From NCBI RefSeq assembly GCF_963664735.1, contig NZ_OY761553.1:3956001-4020000 (forward strand): a stretch of DNA of 64,000 bases. The letters run 5' to 3'. The notes under the pieces are model-generated. The model saw only the letters and a list, made by a program, of their open reading frames with translations. It did no database searches and was not told the origin of the DNA. This DNA is from an uncultured Cohaesibacter sp. Lineage in GTDB: Bacteria; Pseudomonadota; Alphaproteobacteria; Rhizobiales; Cohaesibacteraceae. The translations under genes were made by a program, and so were the position numbers. Numbering within the stretch: position 1 is the stretch's first letter; each line of letters starts with the position of its first letter. This document shows, piece by piece, positions 38,105 through 47,474 of the stretch.

Positions 38105-38944
38105 CTATTTATGTGCGGAACTCTGAGAATTTTCCCGAACGCGCAGCTGTAGCGCGTTACTGATGCGAATCAGTGGCCCCCCACGGTCTTCTACCCATCC
38201 ACGAACATATATGGGCTTGTTTTGCAAATCATCCAGAATTTTATTTTCTGCTTCCCAGTCTCTAAGAGCTGCTTTGCCGAATGAAATGGTGAAATCCCGA
38301 TACCAGTTATCGCCGAAATTGAGGTAGCTTGTGCCATTGATGTTGCGAGAGACAGATCTGACACGGCCGGAAATAATCTGGTAGGTGGATCGGGTTGTTG
38401 AAAGCTGCAACTTATCTGCGTTTCTTACTGAGTAGGCGGGAAGTTTCCACAATCCTCTATTTGCTTGACGTGCTCTGTCTTCGAGCGCGAGTAAATGGCT
38501 GCCACATCGATTGTCCAAGCCTTCAAGTGAGACGCGAGCCAACCCGGCACTTATGAGTTTTTCTTGCAGAAGTTCCTGATCAGTAGGGCCCTGACGTGAC
38601 AAAAAGGCTGGCCGTCGTCCATATCTATCCGGTTTTTGATTGGTATTCGTATAAAGCGTCACTGTTTCTGCTGAAAGAAAGCGCTTGATCTGGTTGTTGC
38701 GTTTGCTCTCAAGAGTGCCACTGACCAAGTTTTCCGATATCAGTCCGAGCAATCTAAAGTCGTGACCGGCTGATGATTTTATGGTTGCCGGGGAGGTATA
38801 GGTGAAGATGTCTGAGGTCGTTTGCCCTATTGGGTCATAATCGGTTGAAATACAGGGGTTTCCAGTCGACAAGATATCGCTTGCCCAGCTTTGTTGCGTG
38901 CTGATGAAGAAGGCAAGGATATATGGTTTGAAGCAAGCGCGCAT
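38105..38944 (-). CDS. Exported thermonuclease-like (SNase-fold) protein
   Basis: The protein of about 279 residues begins with a signal peptide (MRACFKPYILAFFIS, ending SWAS). The middle has SNase landmarks: VTLYTN, DRYGRRPAF and EDRARQANRGLWKLP. The usual active-site Asp/Arg/Glu set is only partly evident, so nuclease activity is uncertain. A C-terminal OB-like region (GRVRSVSRNINGTSYLNFG) follows. The start is uncertain: an in-frame ATG at 39031 would precede the signal peptide by 29 residues. Confidence 0.75.
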   Translation of the reverse strand: MRACFKPYILAFFISTQQSWASDILSTGNPCISTDYDPIGQTTSDIFTYTSPATIKSSAGHDFRLLGLISENLVSGTLESKRNNQIKRFLSAETVTLYTNTNQKPDRYGRRPAFLSRQGPTDQELLQEKLISAGLARVSLEGLDNRCGSHLLALEDRARQANRGLWKLPAYSVRNADKLQLSTTRSTYQIISGRVRSVSRNINGTSYLNFGDNWYRDFTISFGKAALRDWEAENKILDDLQNKPIYVRGWVEDRGGPLIRISNALQLRVRENSQSSAHK

Positions 38945-39200
38945 GGAACTGTTTAAACTCAGGGGCCATCTAATATGAGCAATCAAAAAGGGTCGGTGAC
39001 AAATTACCTGTGTGGCCGGTTGATCTGTCAATTATGAAATGATACAGAGCGGTAGCGATTTATAGCGAGAGCATGCTTCTTTCCGGTATGACATCCTTCT
39101 ACGAAATTTGCGGATTGGCATGCGCCATTGGATGCTTGGGATGATAAAGCTTTTACTCGCATATGGCGAGTAAGCTTTGGCTATGAATCTGGTCATAATG

Positions 39201-39277
39201 GGCCCCGTAGCTCAGCAGGATAGAGCAACCGCCTCCTAAGCGGTAGGTCGTGCGTTCGAATCGCGCCGGGGTCACCA
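39201..39277 (+). tRNA. tRNA-Arg (anticodon CCT)
   Basis: A 77-base cloverleaf with a seven-pair acceptor stem (GGCCCCG/CGGGGTC, one G-T pair), D arm around GCTC..GAGC, anticodon stem CCGC/GCGG with loop CTCCTAA, T arm with GTTCGAATC, and an encoded CCA end. The anticodon CCT reads AGG. Confidence 0.96.
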
Positions 39278-39502
39278 TTTTGTTGGTGTTGAAATTCGAC
39301 TAGTCGAAAGGTCTGGCATGATCGCTAATGGACTTTTCGTTTGAGCAATTTTGGCATAAATATTCATTTGAACCCAAAATATAGTCCGTTTCTCAATTCG
39401 GTATGGGTCATCATTTCGGTTCTTGGCGTTTCTAGCCAAGTGCTCTTTCTCGGTTGATTATATCAGGACCCTTGTTCGGCTTCCCCATGAAAGTAGGATT
39501 GT

Positions 39503-40900
39503 ATGAGTTTATCGCGGTTGGTTGATCCTCTTTTCGGCTGGGTCGTTGTGGCCGTCATTGTTTTTCAGGCGCTGCTGGAATGGACGGGCATGGAGTGGGT
39601 GCATTGGCCGTTGACGCTATTGCTCGTCGTGATGGTTGTGATGATGGCGGCAAGAGCGACAAGGAGCGGTGCCGTTTTTCTTCTTGTCTGCGCAGGGCTT
39701 ACGGCAGCTCTGATCGTGGTGAATGACCATTGGCAATCGGCTCTTTGGGGGGCTGTGGTCAAAACCGGATTTCTTGCCTCTTTCTTTAGCGCTCTTGCTG
39801 TTCTCCGAGAAGCTGCCTCGTCGTCTCCTGCCATGGAGAAGGCTGGAGGCTATCTGGCTGCTCAGCCACCGGGACGACGCTATATTGCGCTTTCATTCGG
39901 AACGCAGATCTATGCGCTGCTGCTTAATTTCGGCTCTATTCAACTTCTTGGCTCGCTGGCGCTGGCCAGCAGCAAGGATGAGCCAGACGAGGAGGTGCGC
40001 CAGATTCGCACACGCAGGATGCTGCTTGCCATTCAGCGCGGGTTTATCTCGGCCCTGCCTTGGTCTCCCATGGCCTTTTCAACCGCCATGGCGGTGGCTA
40101 CTATCCCTGGCATAAGCTGGATCGGTATTGCGCTGCCGGGTCTGGTTACCAGTGCAATTCTTCTGGGGACCGGATGGGGGCTGGACACATTGTTCAAGCC
40201 AAGAGCTTCCAATGCAAGTCCTGCGCACAAGCGCCCGAAGACGGACCTGCATTGGTCCGTGTTGGTGCCGTTGGCCCTTTTGTTGGTGGTGATCCTCATG
40301 CCCGTGCTGGCAATCGAATTGCTGTTGGGTATCCGCGTGGTGGGCATCGTGCTTGTTGTTGTTCCCCTTCTGTCGATGGGGTGGCTGTATATCCAATTTC
40401 GATCCGGTGCTGCTGTCAGGGATCGCATGCTCAATTATGTTCAAAAGGAGCTGCCAGCTTTTCGCTCAGATCTGCTTTTGCTGATGAGTGCTGGCTATAT
40501 TGGCGTGGTCGGGTCTTCTGTTCTGGTGCCTCTTATGGCGCGGGCCGGGATCGATCTGACGGTTTTGCCTTCCTGGCTTCTCCTCATCATGCTTTTGTGG
40601 ATCATGCCAATTTTCGGGCAATTGGGTGGCAATCCCATTCTGACCCTTTCACTGGTTGCTCCGTTGCTTCCGGATGCTGCCTTGTTTGGTTTGCATCCCT
40701 CGGCTTTTGCTGTTGCCATGTTGGCCGGATGGGCATTGACGGGTCTTACTTCGCCTTTCACTGCAACCAATATTCTGATCGGGCGCTTTGGCGGAATTCC
40801 TACTGGAGATGTTGGCAGGGTCTGGAACCGTAGCTATTTTGTCGTTGCTGTGATGCTGTTGGTCATTTGGGTTCTCATTTACGGCTATTGGATAGCGTGA
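39503..40900 (+). CDS. Multi-pass membrane permease of unknown substrate
   Basis: The 465-residue protein has about eleven hydrophobic segments, with a charged loop near residues 155-170 and another near 235-250. The layout, including a GQLGGNPILTLSL stretch and a TSPFTATN stretch near the C-terminus, recalls the ion transporter (ArsB/NhaD/citrate) superfamily, where such small-residue-rich hairpins bind the substrate. I do not recognise a specific family. TAGGA stands five bases before the ATG. It follows a tRNA gene and has no related neighbour. Confidence 0.7.
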   Translation: MSLSRLVDPLFGWVVVAVIVFQALLEWTGMEWVHWPLTLLLVVMVVMMAARATRSGAVFLLVCAGLTAALIVVNDHWQSALWGAVVKTGFLASFFSALAVLREAASSSPAMEKAGGYLAAQPPGRRYIALSFGTQIYALLLNFGSIQLLGSLALASSKDEPDEEVRQIRTRRMLLAIQRGFISALPWSPMAFSTAMAVATIPGISWIGIALPGLVTSAILLGTGWGLDTLFKPRASNASPAHKRPKTDLHWSVLVPLALLLVVILMPVLAIELLLGIRVVGIVLVVVPLLSMGWLYIQFRSGAAVRDRMLNYVQKELPAFRSDLLLLMSAGYIGVVGSSVLVPLMARAGIDLTVLPSWLLLIMLLWIMPIFGQLGGNPILTLSLVAPLLPDAALFGLHPSAFAVAMLAGWALTGLTSPFTATNILIGRFGGIPTGDVGRVWNRSYFVVAVMLLVIWVLIYGYWIA

Positions 40901-40934
40901 GTTGAGATAAGCCCAGTGTAGGCGAGCCGCGAAT

Positions 40935-40967
40935 AAAAAAGCCACGTTGATCAAAGATCAACGCGGC
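40935..40967 (-). terminator. Rho-independent terminator after the CstA-like gene
   Basis: Minus strand stem GCCGCGTTGATC/GATCAACGTGGC (one mismatched pair) with a three-base loop, followed by TTTTTTATTC. Confidence 0.88.
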
Positions 40968-41022
40968 TTAAGTGCCTAGCGGTTGTTGCGGGCAATCGCC
41001 AGGCTTTGTCATGTGGGTCAGA

Positions 41023-42453
41023 TTACTCTGCAGGGTGAGCTTCGTTGGAAACCTCATCCTTCGGGCGAACCAGAACCAGGAAGGCTATCAAGGCTGCTGC
41101 TGCTGCGATCACACCAATGATGTTGGAGATGTTTGGCGGCAGGTTAAAGCCGATTTGGGCCTGCAGGATGAAGGCAGCGTCGACTGCCGTCATGAAGGTT
41201 GCCGGAACCGTTGCAATCCAGTGCAGTTTGCCCTTCTGTGCCAGCCAGATTGCTGCGCTCCAGAGCACGAGCATGGAGAGCATCTGGTTAGACCAGCCGA
41301 AATAGCGCCAGATAATATTGAAATCGACGAGGCTGATGACGAAGGCAACTGCGAACAGTGGCAGAGCGATCATCAAGCGCTTGGCAATTTTGGTCTGATC
41401 CAGTTTGAAAGTTTCAGCCAGAATGAGGCGGGTTGAACGGAAAGCCGTGTCGCCGCTGGTGATTGGCAGAACGACAACACCGAGAATGGCAAGGAAGCCG
41501 CCGAATGTGCCGAGCAGAGTGGTGGAAACTTCGTTGACCACTGCTGCCGGTGAACCGGATGCGATCACAGCCTGCATGGCTTCAGGGCTTTCGTAGAAGG
41601 TCATGCCTGCGGTTGCCCAGATCAGGCCGATCACGCCTTCAGCAATCATGGCGCCGTAGAAGACCAGACGGCCATTTTTTTCGTTGCGCATGCAACGTGC
41701 CATCAGAGGCGATTGCGTGGAGTGGAAGCCGCTCAGTGCGCCACAGCTCAAGGTAATGAAGAGCAATGGGAACAGAGGCAGATCCTTAGGATGAACACTG
41801 GTGGTGAGGTCTTTGTTCGGCAAGAATTCATAGCCATGATAGATGAGGCCAAACACGATGCCGATGGTCATGAACAGCAACAGAGCGCCGAAAATCGGAT
41901 AAAGCCGACCAATGATCTTGTCGATTGGCAGGATGGTTGCTGCAAAGTAATAAACAAAGATGATGCCGATCAGCAGCTGCATGTTGATGCCAGTGATGTT
42001 GCGCAGCAGGGCGGCAGGACCGGCGATGAAGACCACGCCAACAAGAACCAGCAGGATTACGGAAAAGACGCGCATTGTCTGGCGGGCAAAGGATCCCATT
42101 TCGTCGCCAACGACTTCTGGAATGGATTTGCCACCGCTACGGACAGAGAGCATGCCGGAGAAATAGTCATGGACGCCACCGGCCAGAATGGAGCCAGCTA
42201 CGATCCAGAGCAGAGCCTGTGGGCCATAGAGAGCGCCCAGGATTGGACCGAAAATTGGTCCCAGGCCTGCGATATCAAGCAATTGGATGAAGAAAACCTT
42301 CCAGGTAGGCATATTGATGTAATCAACGCCATCTTCCTTTTCCCAGCAAGGTGTTTTCCTTTCGGAATTGGCTCCAAAAACCTTTTCGACAAAGGCTCCG
42401 TAAGTGAAATAGCCCAGAATCAGCAGGGCCAAACAGAGCAAGAAATATAACAT
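41023..42453 (-). CDS. CstA/BtsT-family transporter (probable pyruvate or peptide uptake)
   Basis: The 476-residue membrane protein has CstA-family landmarks: LDIAGLGPIFGPILGALYGPQ near residue 60, a GGVHDYFSGMLSVRSGGKSIPE stretch and FHSTQSPLMARCM. E. coli BtsT imports pyruvate; CstA has been linked to peptides and pyruvate. The start at 42453 has a strong AGGAGG site. A BtsS/BtsR-like sensor and regulator lie directly upstream on the same strand, so a pyruvate role is inferred. The protein is shorter than E. coli CstA (~700) and corresponds to the compact group. Confidence 0.85.
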   Translation of the reverse strand: MLYFLLCLALLILGYFTYGAFVEKVFGANSERKTPCWEKEDGVDYINMPTWKVFFIQLLDIAGLGPIFGPILGALYGPQALLWIVAGSILAGGVHDYFSGMLSVRSGGKSIPEVVGDEMGSFARQTMRVFSVILLVLVGVVFIAGPAALLRNITGINMQLLIGIIFVYYFAATILPIDKIIGRLYPIFGALLLFMTIGIVFGLIYHGYEFLPNKDLTTSVHPKDLPLFPLLFITLSCGALSGFHSTQSPLMARCMRNEKNGRLVFYGAMIAEGVIGLIWATAGMTFYESPEAMQAVIASGSPAAVVNEVSTTLLGTFGGFLAILGVVVLPITSGDTAFRSTRLILAETFKLDQTKIAKRLMIALPLFAVAFVISLVDFNIIWRYFGWSNQMLSMLVLWSAAIWLAQKGKLHWIATVPATFMTAVDAAFILQAQIGFNLPPNISNIIGVIAAAAALIAFLVLVRPKDEVSNEAHPAE

Positions 42454-42655
42454 ACCGTTCCTCCTAAACCGGGATAGTTCCAACGCGAAACTGAATTACT
42501 CCCCCTGGCGGCGACGCTAGTTAATAAAGTCTGAAGAGCCAAAGGAAAGTGTCTGGGAGGTCAAATCGGGGGGCTGAAATGTAGCTGTGCGTCGTTGAGT
42601 TGCATTTAGGGCTTTGCTGAAATGGCGAATCAAGGCCTTGAAATGCATGTTCTGA

Positions 42656-44374
42656 TCAAGATGCCTGTGGAAGCAGTTCCTGCCGGTCTGGGATAGAGAA
42701 TCTGATGTGTGTTCCCTTGTTTCTTGTCGTTGAAATCTGCATGCAATGTTCAGGACCATAGATGTGCTCGAGGCGCAGGTTTGAATTGCGCAGGCCGATG
42801 CCTTCGGAATGGGATTCGATCTGACGTTTATCGAGCAAGGAGACCAGAATATTGTCGGGTATTCCGACGCCATCATCATAAACCGCGATGTTAAGCTGGT
42901 TGTTGTTTCGGGTTATCTTGAGACCGACGATGCCAGCTCCGGCGCGCTCTTTAAGGCCATGCTTTACGGCATTCTCGACCAGAGGCTGAATGATGAGGGA
43001 CGGGATCGGCCAATCTTCGCATCCTTCTTCGATGTCAAGTTTGACCTGAATGCGCTCCCCAAACCGTGCCTTCTCAATGGCCAGATAGGAGTTGATCTGA
43101 TCCAGTTCATCGGAAAGGCGCACAAATCCGCGGCTGGAATCAAGGTTTTTGCGCATGTAAAGGGACAGGTCGAGAATAAGGTCCCGCGCCCTGTCCGGTG
43201 CCGTGCGGCAGAAAGAGGCAATTGTGTTCAGTGAGTTGAACAGGAAATGGGGGTTGATTTGCGCCTGTAGGTGCCGGATTTCCGCATGTGCGAGAAGACG
43301 GTCCTTGACCTGAATGTCCTGCAATTCAAGTTGGATGGAGAATAGATCTGTCAGGCCTTTTGCCAGCTCGAACAGCACTGAGTTGAGCTCATGGTGTGCC
43401 GAGCCATAGAATTTGAGCGTGCCCACGATGTCTTTATTCTTCTTGAGGGGAACGATGATCGCTGATGTGAAGGGGCAGTGCTGATCACTGCAGCCAATGA
43501 GATGTGATTCCTTGAGGAAAATCGGCTCGCCGGTTTTTATGACCCTGAAGGTGGCTTTGGTCACAAAGGGTTCGCCGGGCAGGTGGTGATCGGCACCTTC
43601 TCCTTTGTGAGCGAGCACGATCGTCGAATCGGTAACAGAGACAGCCGCGACGGGCAGTTTTTCCAATATGATGCTTGCCATGGCCTGAGCGCTGTCACGG
43701 TTGAGGCCTGACCGTAGATGCGAAACGGTACTGTTGGCGATCTCAAAGATTTTCTGCGTGTGATCAGAGGCTTTCCTTTCTCGCAAGCCCTTGATCGAAT
43801 TGAGAATGTGAATGAACAGCACGGTACCCAGACTGTTGCCGATCAGCATTGGCAACATGATGACCTGCACAAGTGCCAATGCGTCGTCAAAGGGGCGGGA
43901 CAGCAGCAGGACCATGCCCATATGCAGGGTCTCGCCAATGATCGTAAGGAAGAAGGCCACGCTCCATTCCATGGCGCGTTCTTTGAGGTGATATTTTAGC
44001 CAACCAGCCAGAAAGCCTTCTGTTATTGTCGCCAGTGAACAGGCCAGCGCAGAAAATCCCCATGGATCGATGAAAAATCGATGACCTCCGGCGACAAGGC
44101 CCGCTCCAAGGCCCACGACGGGGCCGCCAAAGAGGCCTGCTGTGATTACCGCCATGGCGCGAAGATTGGCAAAAGAGTTGAATATCTCATTGCCTCCATA
44201 AGTCCCCAGAATGCCCAGAAGGCCGAAGAAGATAATCAGAAACAGCCGGTTGAAAATGGAATCCTGCCGGAAATTGATCTCCTGCACTGGTGACAGAGTC
44301 AGCAACACGAAGGCTCCTGCCACGAGCAGGGCCACCTGTTTGAGCAGAAAGGCCATGAGCGCTACAATCGACAT
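42656..44374 (-). CDS. LytS/BtsS-type sensor histidine kinase
   Basis: The protein of about 572 residues has a 5TMR-LYT membrane sensor (~1-190, GGPVVGLGAGLVAGGHR), a GAF-like region with a DHHLPGEPF stretch, a HisKA-7TM/His_kinase domain with HLQAQINPHFLFNSLNTI (the phosphorylated His is in this block) and an ATPase domain (VENAVKHGL; DDGVGIPD). The DHHLPG segment is close to that of E. coli BtsS, the high-affinity pyruvate sensor. Response regulator lies upstream, transporter downstream. Start taken as ATG 44374; ATG 44422 also possible. Confidence 0.88.
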   Translation of the reverse strand: MSIVALMAFLLKQVALLVAGAFVLLTLSPVQEINFRQDSIFNRLFLIIFFGLLGILGTYGGNEIFNSFANLRAMAVITAGLFGGPVVGLGAGLVAGGHRFFIDPWGFSALACSLATITEGFLAGWLKYHLKERAMEWSVAFFLTIIGETLHMGMVLLLSRPFDDALALVQVIMLPMLIGNSLGTVLFIHILNSIKGLRERKASDHTQKIFEIANSTVSHLRSGLNRDSAQAMASIILEKLPVAAVSVTDSTIVLAHKGEGADHHLPGEPFVTKATFRVIKTGEPIFLKESHLIGCSDQHCPFTSAIIVPLKKNKDIVGTLKFYGSAHHELNSVLFELAKGLTDLFSIQLELQDIQVKDRLLAHAEIRHLQAQINPHFLFNSLNTIASFCRTAPDRARDLILDLSLYMRKNLDSSRGFVRLSDELDQINSYLAIEKARFGERIQVKLDIEEGCEDWPIPSLIIQPLVENAVKHGLKERAGAGIVGLKITRNNNQLNIAVYDDGVGIPDNILVSLLDKRQIESHSEGIGLRNSNLRLEHIYGPEHCMQISTTRNKGTHIRFSIPDRQELLPQAS

Positions 44375-44448
44375 GAGGCGTTGATCCCCTTGATATAGCC
44401 AGATCGGTGCTTCTGCGTGCAAGCTGCAGATGGGCCGGTCGGCGCGAG

Positions 44449-45246
44449 TTACAGACCGAGACGAAGTTTGAAATCCTTGACGCGGGAACGGCTTATGGTC
44501 AGCTCACTTTTCTTTTCATCATTCATGACCAGACTATATTTTCCGTTGAACCATGGGCTGAACTCGGAAATCGCATCAAGGTTGACGAGTGTGGAGCGGT
44601 GGGCTCTGAAAAAGCCGGTATCGGCCAAGTGATCTTCCATCCTGTCCATACTTGCAATGCCGTAAACAGGTATGATGGCGTTGAAGGTATGGGCGAATAT
44701 GCGATTGTCTTCGCAATCGCAATAGATGATTTCATCGGGATCCATGAGTCGGATTCGACCATCCTTGATTACGGACACCTTGGTATGAATCAGAACCGGT
44801 CTGTCGCCAGCTTCCTTTTGTTTTTCTACTTGGGAAAGCAGGGTTTCGAGCTTTTGTTTAAGCGAGTCTTTTGTCTCTGTCCGGATTTTTCTAACCCGCT
44901 CCAGAGTTGCTGATAGTCTGGTTGAGGAGACCGGCTTGAGAATATAGTCCATGGCGCTGGCGGCAAATGCTTCGACGGCATAAGAATCATAGGCAGTCAC
45001 AAAGACAAATATAGGGGGGTGCTCGATCCGGGCTGCAACACTGCTGATAACATCAAATCCATTCTGGCCGGTCATCTGGATATCCAGAAAAACCAGATCC
45101 GGTTGCTTCGTCAGACAAATATCAATCGCTTCCTGCGCAGTTTCTGCTTCTGCCAGAATTTCAATATCGTCTTGGTTGGAGAGCAGGTAGCACAGCTCAT
45201 CCCTTGCGGGCTTTTCATCGTCTACAATGACACACCGGATTTTCAT
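44449..45246 (-). CDS. LytTR-type response regulator (BtsR-like)
   Basis: The 265-residue protein has a receiver domain (VIVDDEKPARDEL at the start; phosphorylated Asp in LVFLDIQMTGQNG, ~residue 54) and a C-terminal LytTR DNA-binding domain (~160-265; FRAHRSTLVNLDAI). BtsR binds direct repeats in the promoter of its transporter. Regulator, kinase and transporter lie in this order on one strand. ATG 45246 gives the normal receiver start; the preceding in-frame 16 residues look unrelated. Confidence 0.9.
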   Translation of the reverse strand: MKIRCVIVDDEKPARDELCYLLSNQDDIEILAEAETAQEAIDICLTKQPDLVFLDIQMTGQNGFDVISSVAARIEHPPIFVFVTAYDSYAVEAFAASAMDYILKPVSSTRLSATLERVRKIRTETKDSLKQKLETLLSQVEKQKEAGDRPVLIHTKVSVIKDGRIRLMDPDEIIYCDCEDNRIFAHTFNAIIPVYGIASMDRMEDHLADTGFFRAHRSTLVNLDAISEFSPWFNGKYSLVMNDEKKSELTISRSRVKDFKLRLGL

Positions 45247-45549
45247 GCCCAAATGAGGTTCCCCCCGCCTCCTCTTCACCACCAATCCACTCATCCTTTT
45301 GCGGGACAGTGATGTTCAAAACTAGGTCTAAATCACCATTGGGCAAAAGGATACATGTCTAATGAATTAGGTTCTAATACCTATTCATAATAGCGATTGT
45401 ATTTTATCTCAATGGGTGTTTGAGATTGTTGTGAGGCTGTGAAGAAAAAGCAAGCCATGGCATCGAATGGCAACGCAGCGCCTTGGCCGAGCCTTCCTGC
45501 ATTTGCCAATGCTGGCTTTGCCCATGAGACTATGGGGCACCGGAAAGGA
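45247..45549. other. Intergenic region between the DeoR regulator and the BtsR-like regulator
   Basis: About 300 bases separating two same-strand units. It should carry the promoter for the regulator/kinase genes. No convincing terminator of the DeoR gene was seen. Confidence 0.35.
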
Positions 45550-46350
45550 TCACTTGATCGGCTTGTTGGGTGGTTTGGCAACGACAAAGAGCTTGACGCT
45601 GTTTAGCTCTAGCTGAGTGCGTATGTCGGCCGGTGGCTGAGCATCGGTAAACAGGGCTGAAATGTTTTTGATGTGTCCCATTTCAACGGTTGCGGTGGTG
45701 CTGAATTTGGTCGAATCGGCTGCAATGAATACTTTGCGGGCAGTTTTCATCATGCTCTGAACCATGATGACTTCGTTGAACTCATAATCAAGCAATGTGC
45801 CATCGCTATCAATTGAGCCACAGCTGGTTATGAGGAAATCAACCCGGAAATGATTGATGAATTCAAGGGCGGTTGAGCCCAATATGCCGCCATTGGTGCT
45901 GCGCAGTTTGCCGCAAGGAACCATGACATTGAAGTCTGGATTCTGATAGAGGACACTGGCCACCCTCAGGCTGTTGGTGATGATCTGCAGTCCCCGTTTT
46001 TGCAACAGGTGCTTGGCGATGGTTTCTGTCGTGGTGCCAATGGAAATGAAAATGGAGCTGTTATCGGGGATCTGGGCGGCAATCGCTTCGCCAATTGCTT
46101 CCTTCTCCTCGGTTTCAGACGTCTGGCGCACCGAATAATCCAGATTGATGACACTGGAGTTTCTGGCCGCGCCACCATGATGGCGAATGAGAAGTTTCTG
46201 ATCGCTCAGTTTCTTGATGTCGCGCCGGATTGTTTGGGCGGAGACGTCGAGCAATTCGGTCAATTCCTCGACGCTGATATACCCTTTTTCGTTCACTTCC
46301 TTGAGGAGTTTGTCCTGGCGAGGATTTCCTACAATGACTGCGTCCGGCAT
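45550..46350 (-). CDS. csqR: DeoR-family regulator, CsqR/YihW-like (sulfoquinovose cluster)
   Basis: The 266-residue protein has an N-terminal helix-turn-helix (GYISVEELTELLDVSAQTIRRDI, ~20-43) and a DeoR sugar-phosphate sensor domain with IGTTTETIAKHL (~95) and TNSLRVA. From memory it follows E. coli YihW/CsqR closely, including the NPR start, the HHGGA segment and SIFISIGTT. CsqR represses the yih genes and responds to sulfoquinovose-type ligands. Start 46350 aligns with YihW; ATG 46386 is closer to AAGGAAGG and also possible. It lies 59 bases downstream of the kinase in the same direction. Confidence 0.87.
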   Translation of the reverse strand: MPDAVIVGNPRQDKLLKEVNEKGYISVEELTELLDVSAQTIRRDIKKLSDQKLLIRHHGGAARNSSVINLDYSVRQTSETEEKEAIGEAIAAQIPDNSSIFISIGTTTETIAKHLLQKRGLQIITNSLRVASVLYQNPDFNVMVPCGKLRSTNGGILGSTALEFINHFRVDFLITSCGSIDSDGTLLDYEFNEVIMVQSMMKTARKVFIAADSTKFSTTATVEMGHIKNISALFTDAQPPADIRTQLELNSVKLFVVAKPPNKPIK

Positions 46351-46409
46351 CAGGCTTCTTTCTTGACTTGCTGTTGGTGGAGCCATCCTTCCTTATCGGA
46401 CAGTCCAAT

Positions 46410-47303
46410 TCATTTTTGTGTACTGAGAAAGGCGTCTACTGTATCCAGATCCGGTATCCCCTCTCTTCCGCCGAGTTGCTGGCATTTTAATGCTGCAACT
46501 GCGCTGGCAAAACGAACGGTTTGTGCGGTTGCCATTCCCTTGGACAAGGCGAAGGCGAATGCTCCGTGAAACACATCTCCAGCTCCGGTTGTGTCCTGCA
46601 CTTTGACCTTGAATCCGGGGGCATGCTGGAGTTGGTCATCTTCTAACCAATAGCATCCGTCGGAGCCAGCGGTAACATAGACTTTACCATCGGTTTTTAC
46701 CTGAGCAATGCGTAATCCACTCAAAAGGTCATCTGTTTGTGCGAATTTTGCCAATCCAGGTTCGGAAAAAGCCACGTGGCTGGCCAAGGAGACCAGATCC
46801 GAAATGTCTTGCGGCGTAACGTCTGCATCCAGAACACTCGGAATTCCGAGCTTTTTGGCTGTTTCAAGGGCAAAAGCTGTGCCCTCGTGCCAACGAACAT
46901 CGCAAAGAACGGTCTGGAACTTTCCGAAATCAATCGATTCCATCCATTCGGTATCGCGGCTCAATGATGCGTCCTGGTAGTTTATGATCATCCGCTCACC
47001 GGCGTCATCGACCAGAATTGCAGAAAAGGATGACGTCGCGTCATGCACTTCGCGGACGAAGTGATGGCCAACACCATAATGATCAAACTCTCTAATAATG
47101 GCTGCGGCAACGTCATCGGTGCCAACCCGTCCAATGAACTCGACCGGTTGCCCCAGTTTTTTGACTGCGACAGCCGCTGTTGCGGCCGGGCCACCGCCTA
47201 TTTCGAAATAGTCTTTGGCTACAAATTTGCCGCCAGATGCAGGGAGTTTTTCAACGCGAAAGACGCGGTCGAGAACGGCGATGCCAACGCATGCTACGGT
47301 CAT
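46410..47303 (-). CDS. yihV: 6-deoxy-6-sulfofructose kinase (YihV-like, PfkB family)
   Basis: The 297-residue kinase phosphorylates sulfofructose at C1. It has the Pfk[12 protein letters not shown] motif (~36-46) and the catalytic [13 protein letters not shown] with Asp243; E. coli YihV has this Asp at 244. From memory it is similar over the whole length to YihV, including [11 protein letters not shown], the DVRWH segment (~135-139), DITPQDIS-like and AFSEPGLA, more than to ribokinases. AAGGA lies seven bases before the ATG. It diverges from the reductase gene with a 171-base control region. Confidence 0.92.
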   Translation of the reverse strand: MTVACVGIAVLDRVFRVEKLPASGGKFVAKDYFEIGGGPAATAAVAVKKLGQPVEFIGRVGTDDVAAAIIREFDHYGVGHHFVREVHDATSSFSAILVDDAGERMIINYQDASLSRDTEWMESIDFGKFQTVLCDVRWHEGTAFALETAKKLGIPSVLDADVTPQDISDLVSLASHVAFSEPGLAKFAQTDDLLSGLRIAQVKTDGKVYVTAGSDGCYWLEDDQLQHAPGFKVKVQDTTGAGDVFHGAFAFALSKGMATAQTVRFASAVAALKCQQLGGREGIPDLDTVDAFLSTQK

Positions 47304-47474
47304 GCTGTGTCCTTTAATTTCCAGTTACAGCCTGTTTCAGACTGCATAATGTCGGGTTTGGTTCTAAAATATCACCAGAAACGATCAAAAAACAATCTAA
47401 ATGTGTTGTATTTTGTCGAATTTTGTTGCAAATGTTGTATTACGATCAAATATGCTCAAGCAAAAGGTTCGAAC
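47304..47474. promoter_or_regulatory. Divergent control region of the sulfoquinovose kinase and reductase genes
   Basis: This AT-rich 171-base region must hold both divergent promoters. It has two exact copies of ACGATCAAA at 47381-47389 and 47442-47450, 61 bases apart and in the same orientation, about six helical turns. A third exact copy lies before the aldolase gene. They are candidate binding sites of the DeoR-family regulator. Confidence 0.55.

Noticed and set aside
39201-39277. tRNA-Arg as integration site of an island reaching to the sulfoquinovose genes
   Set aside because: No integrase and no repeat of the tRNA 3' end was noticed downstream; the genes between look like ordinary chromosome.
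46410-47303. Ribokinase or fructokinase as the function of the PfkB kinase
   Set aside because: Whole-length resemblance to YihV, including the DVRWH segment, and pairing with a YihU-like reductase make sulfofructose kinase far more likely.
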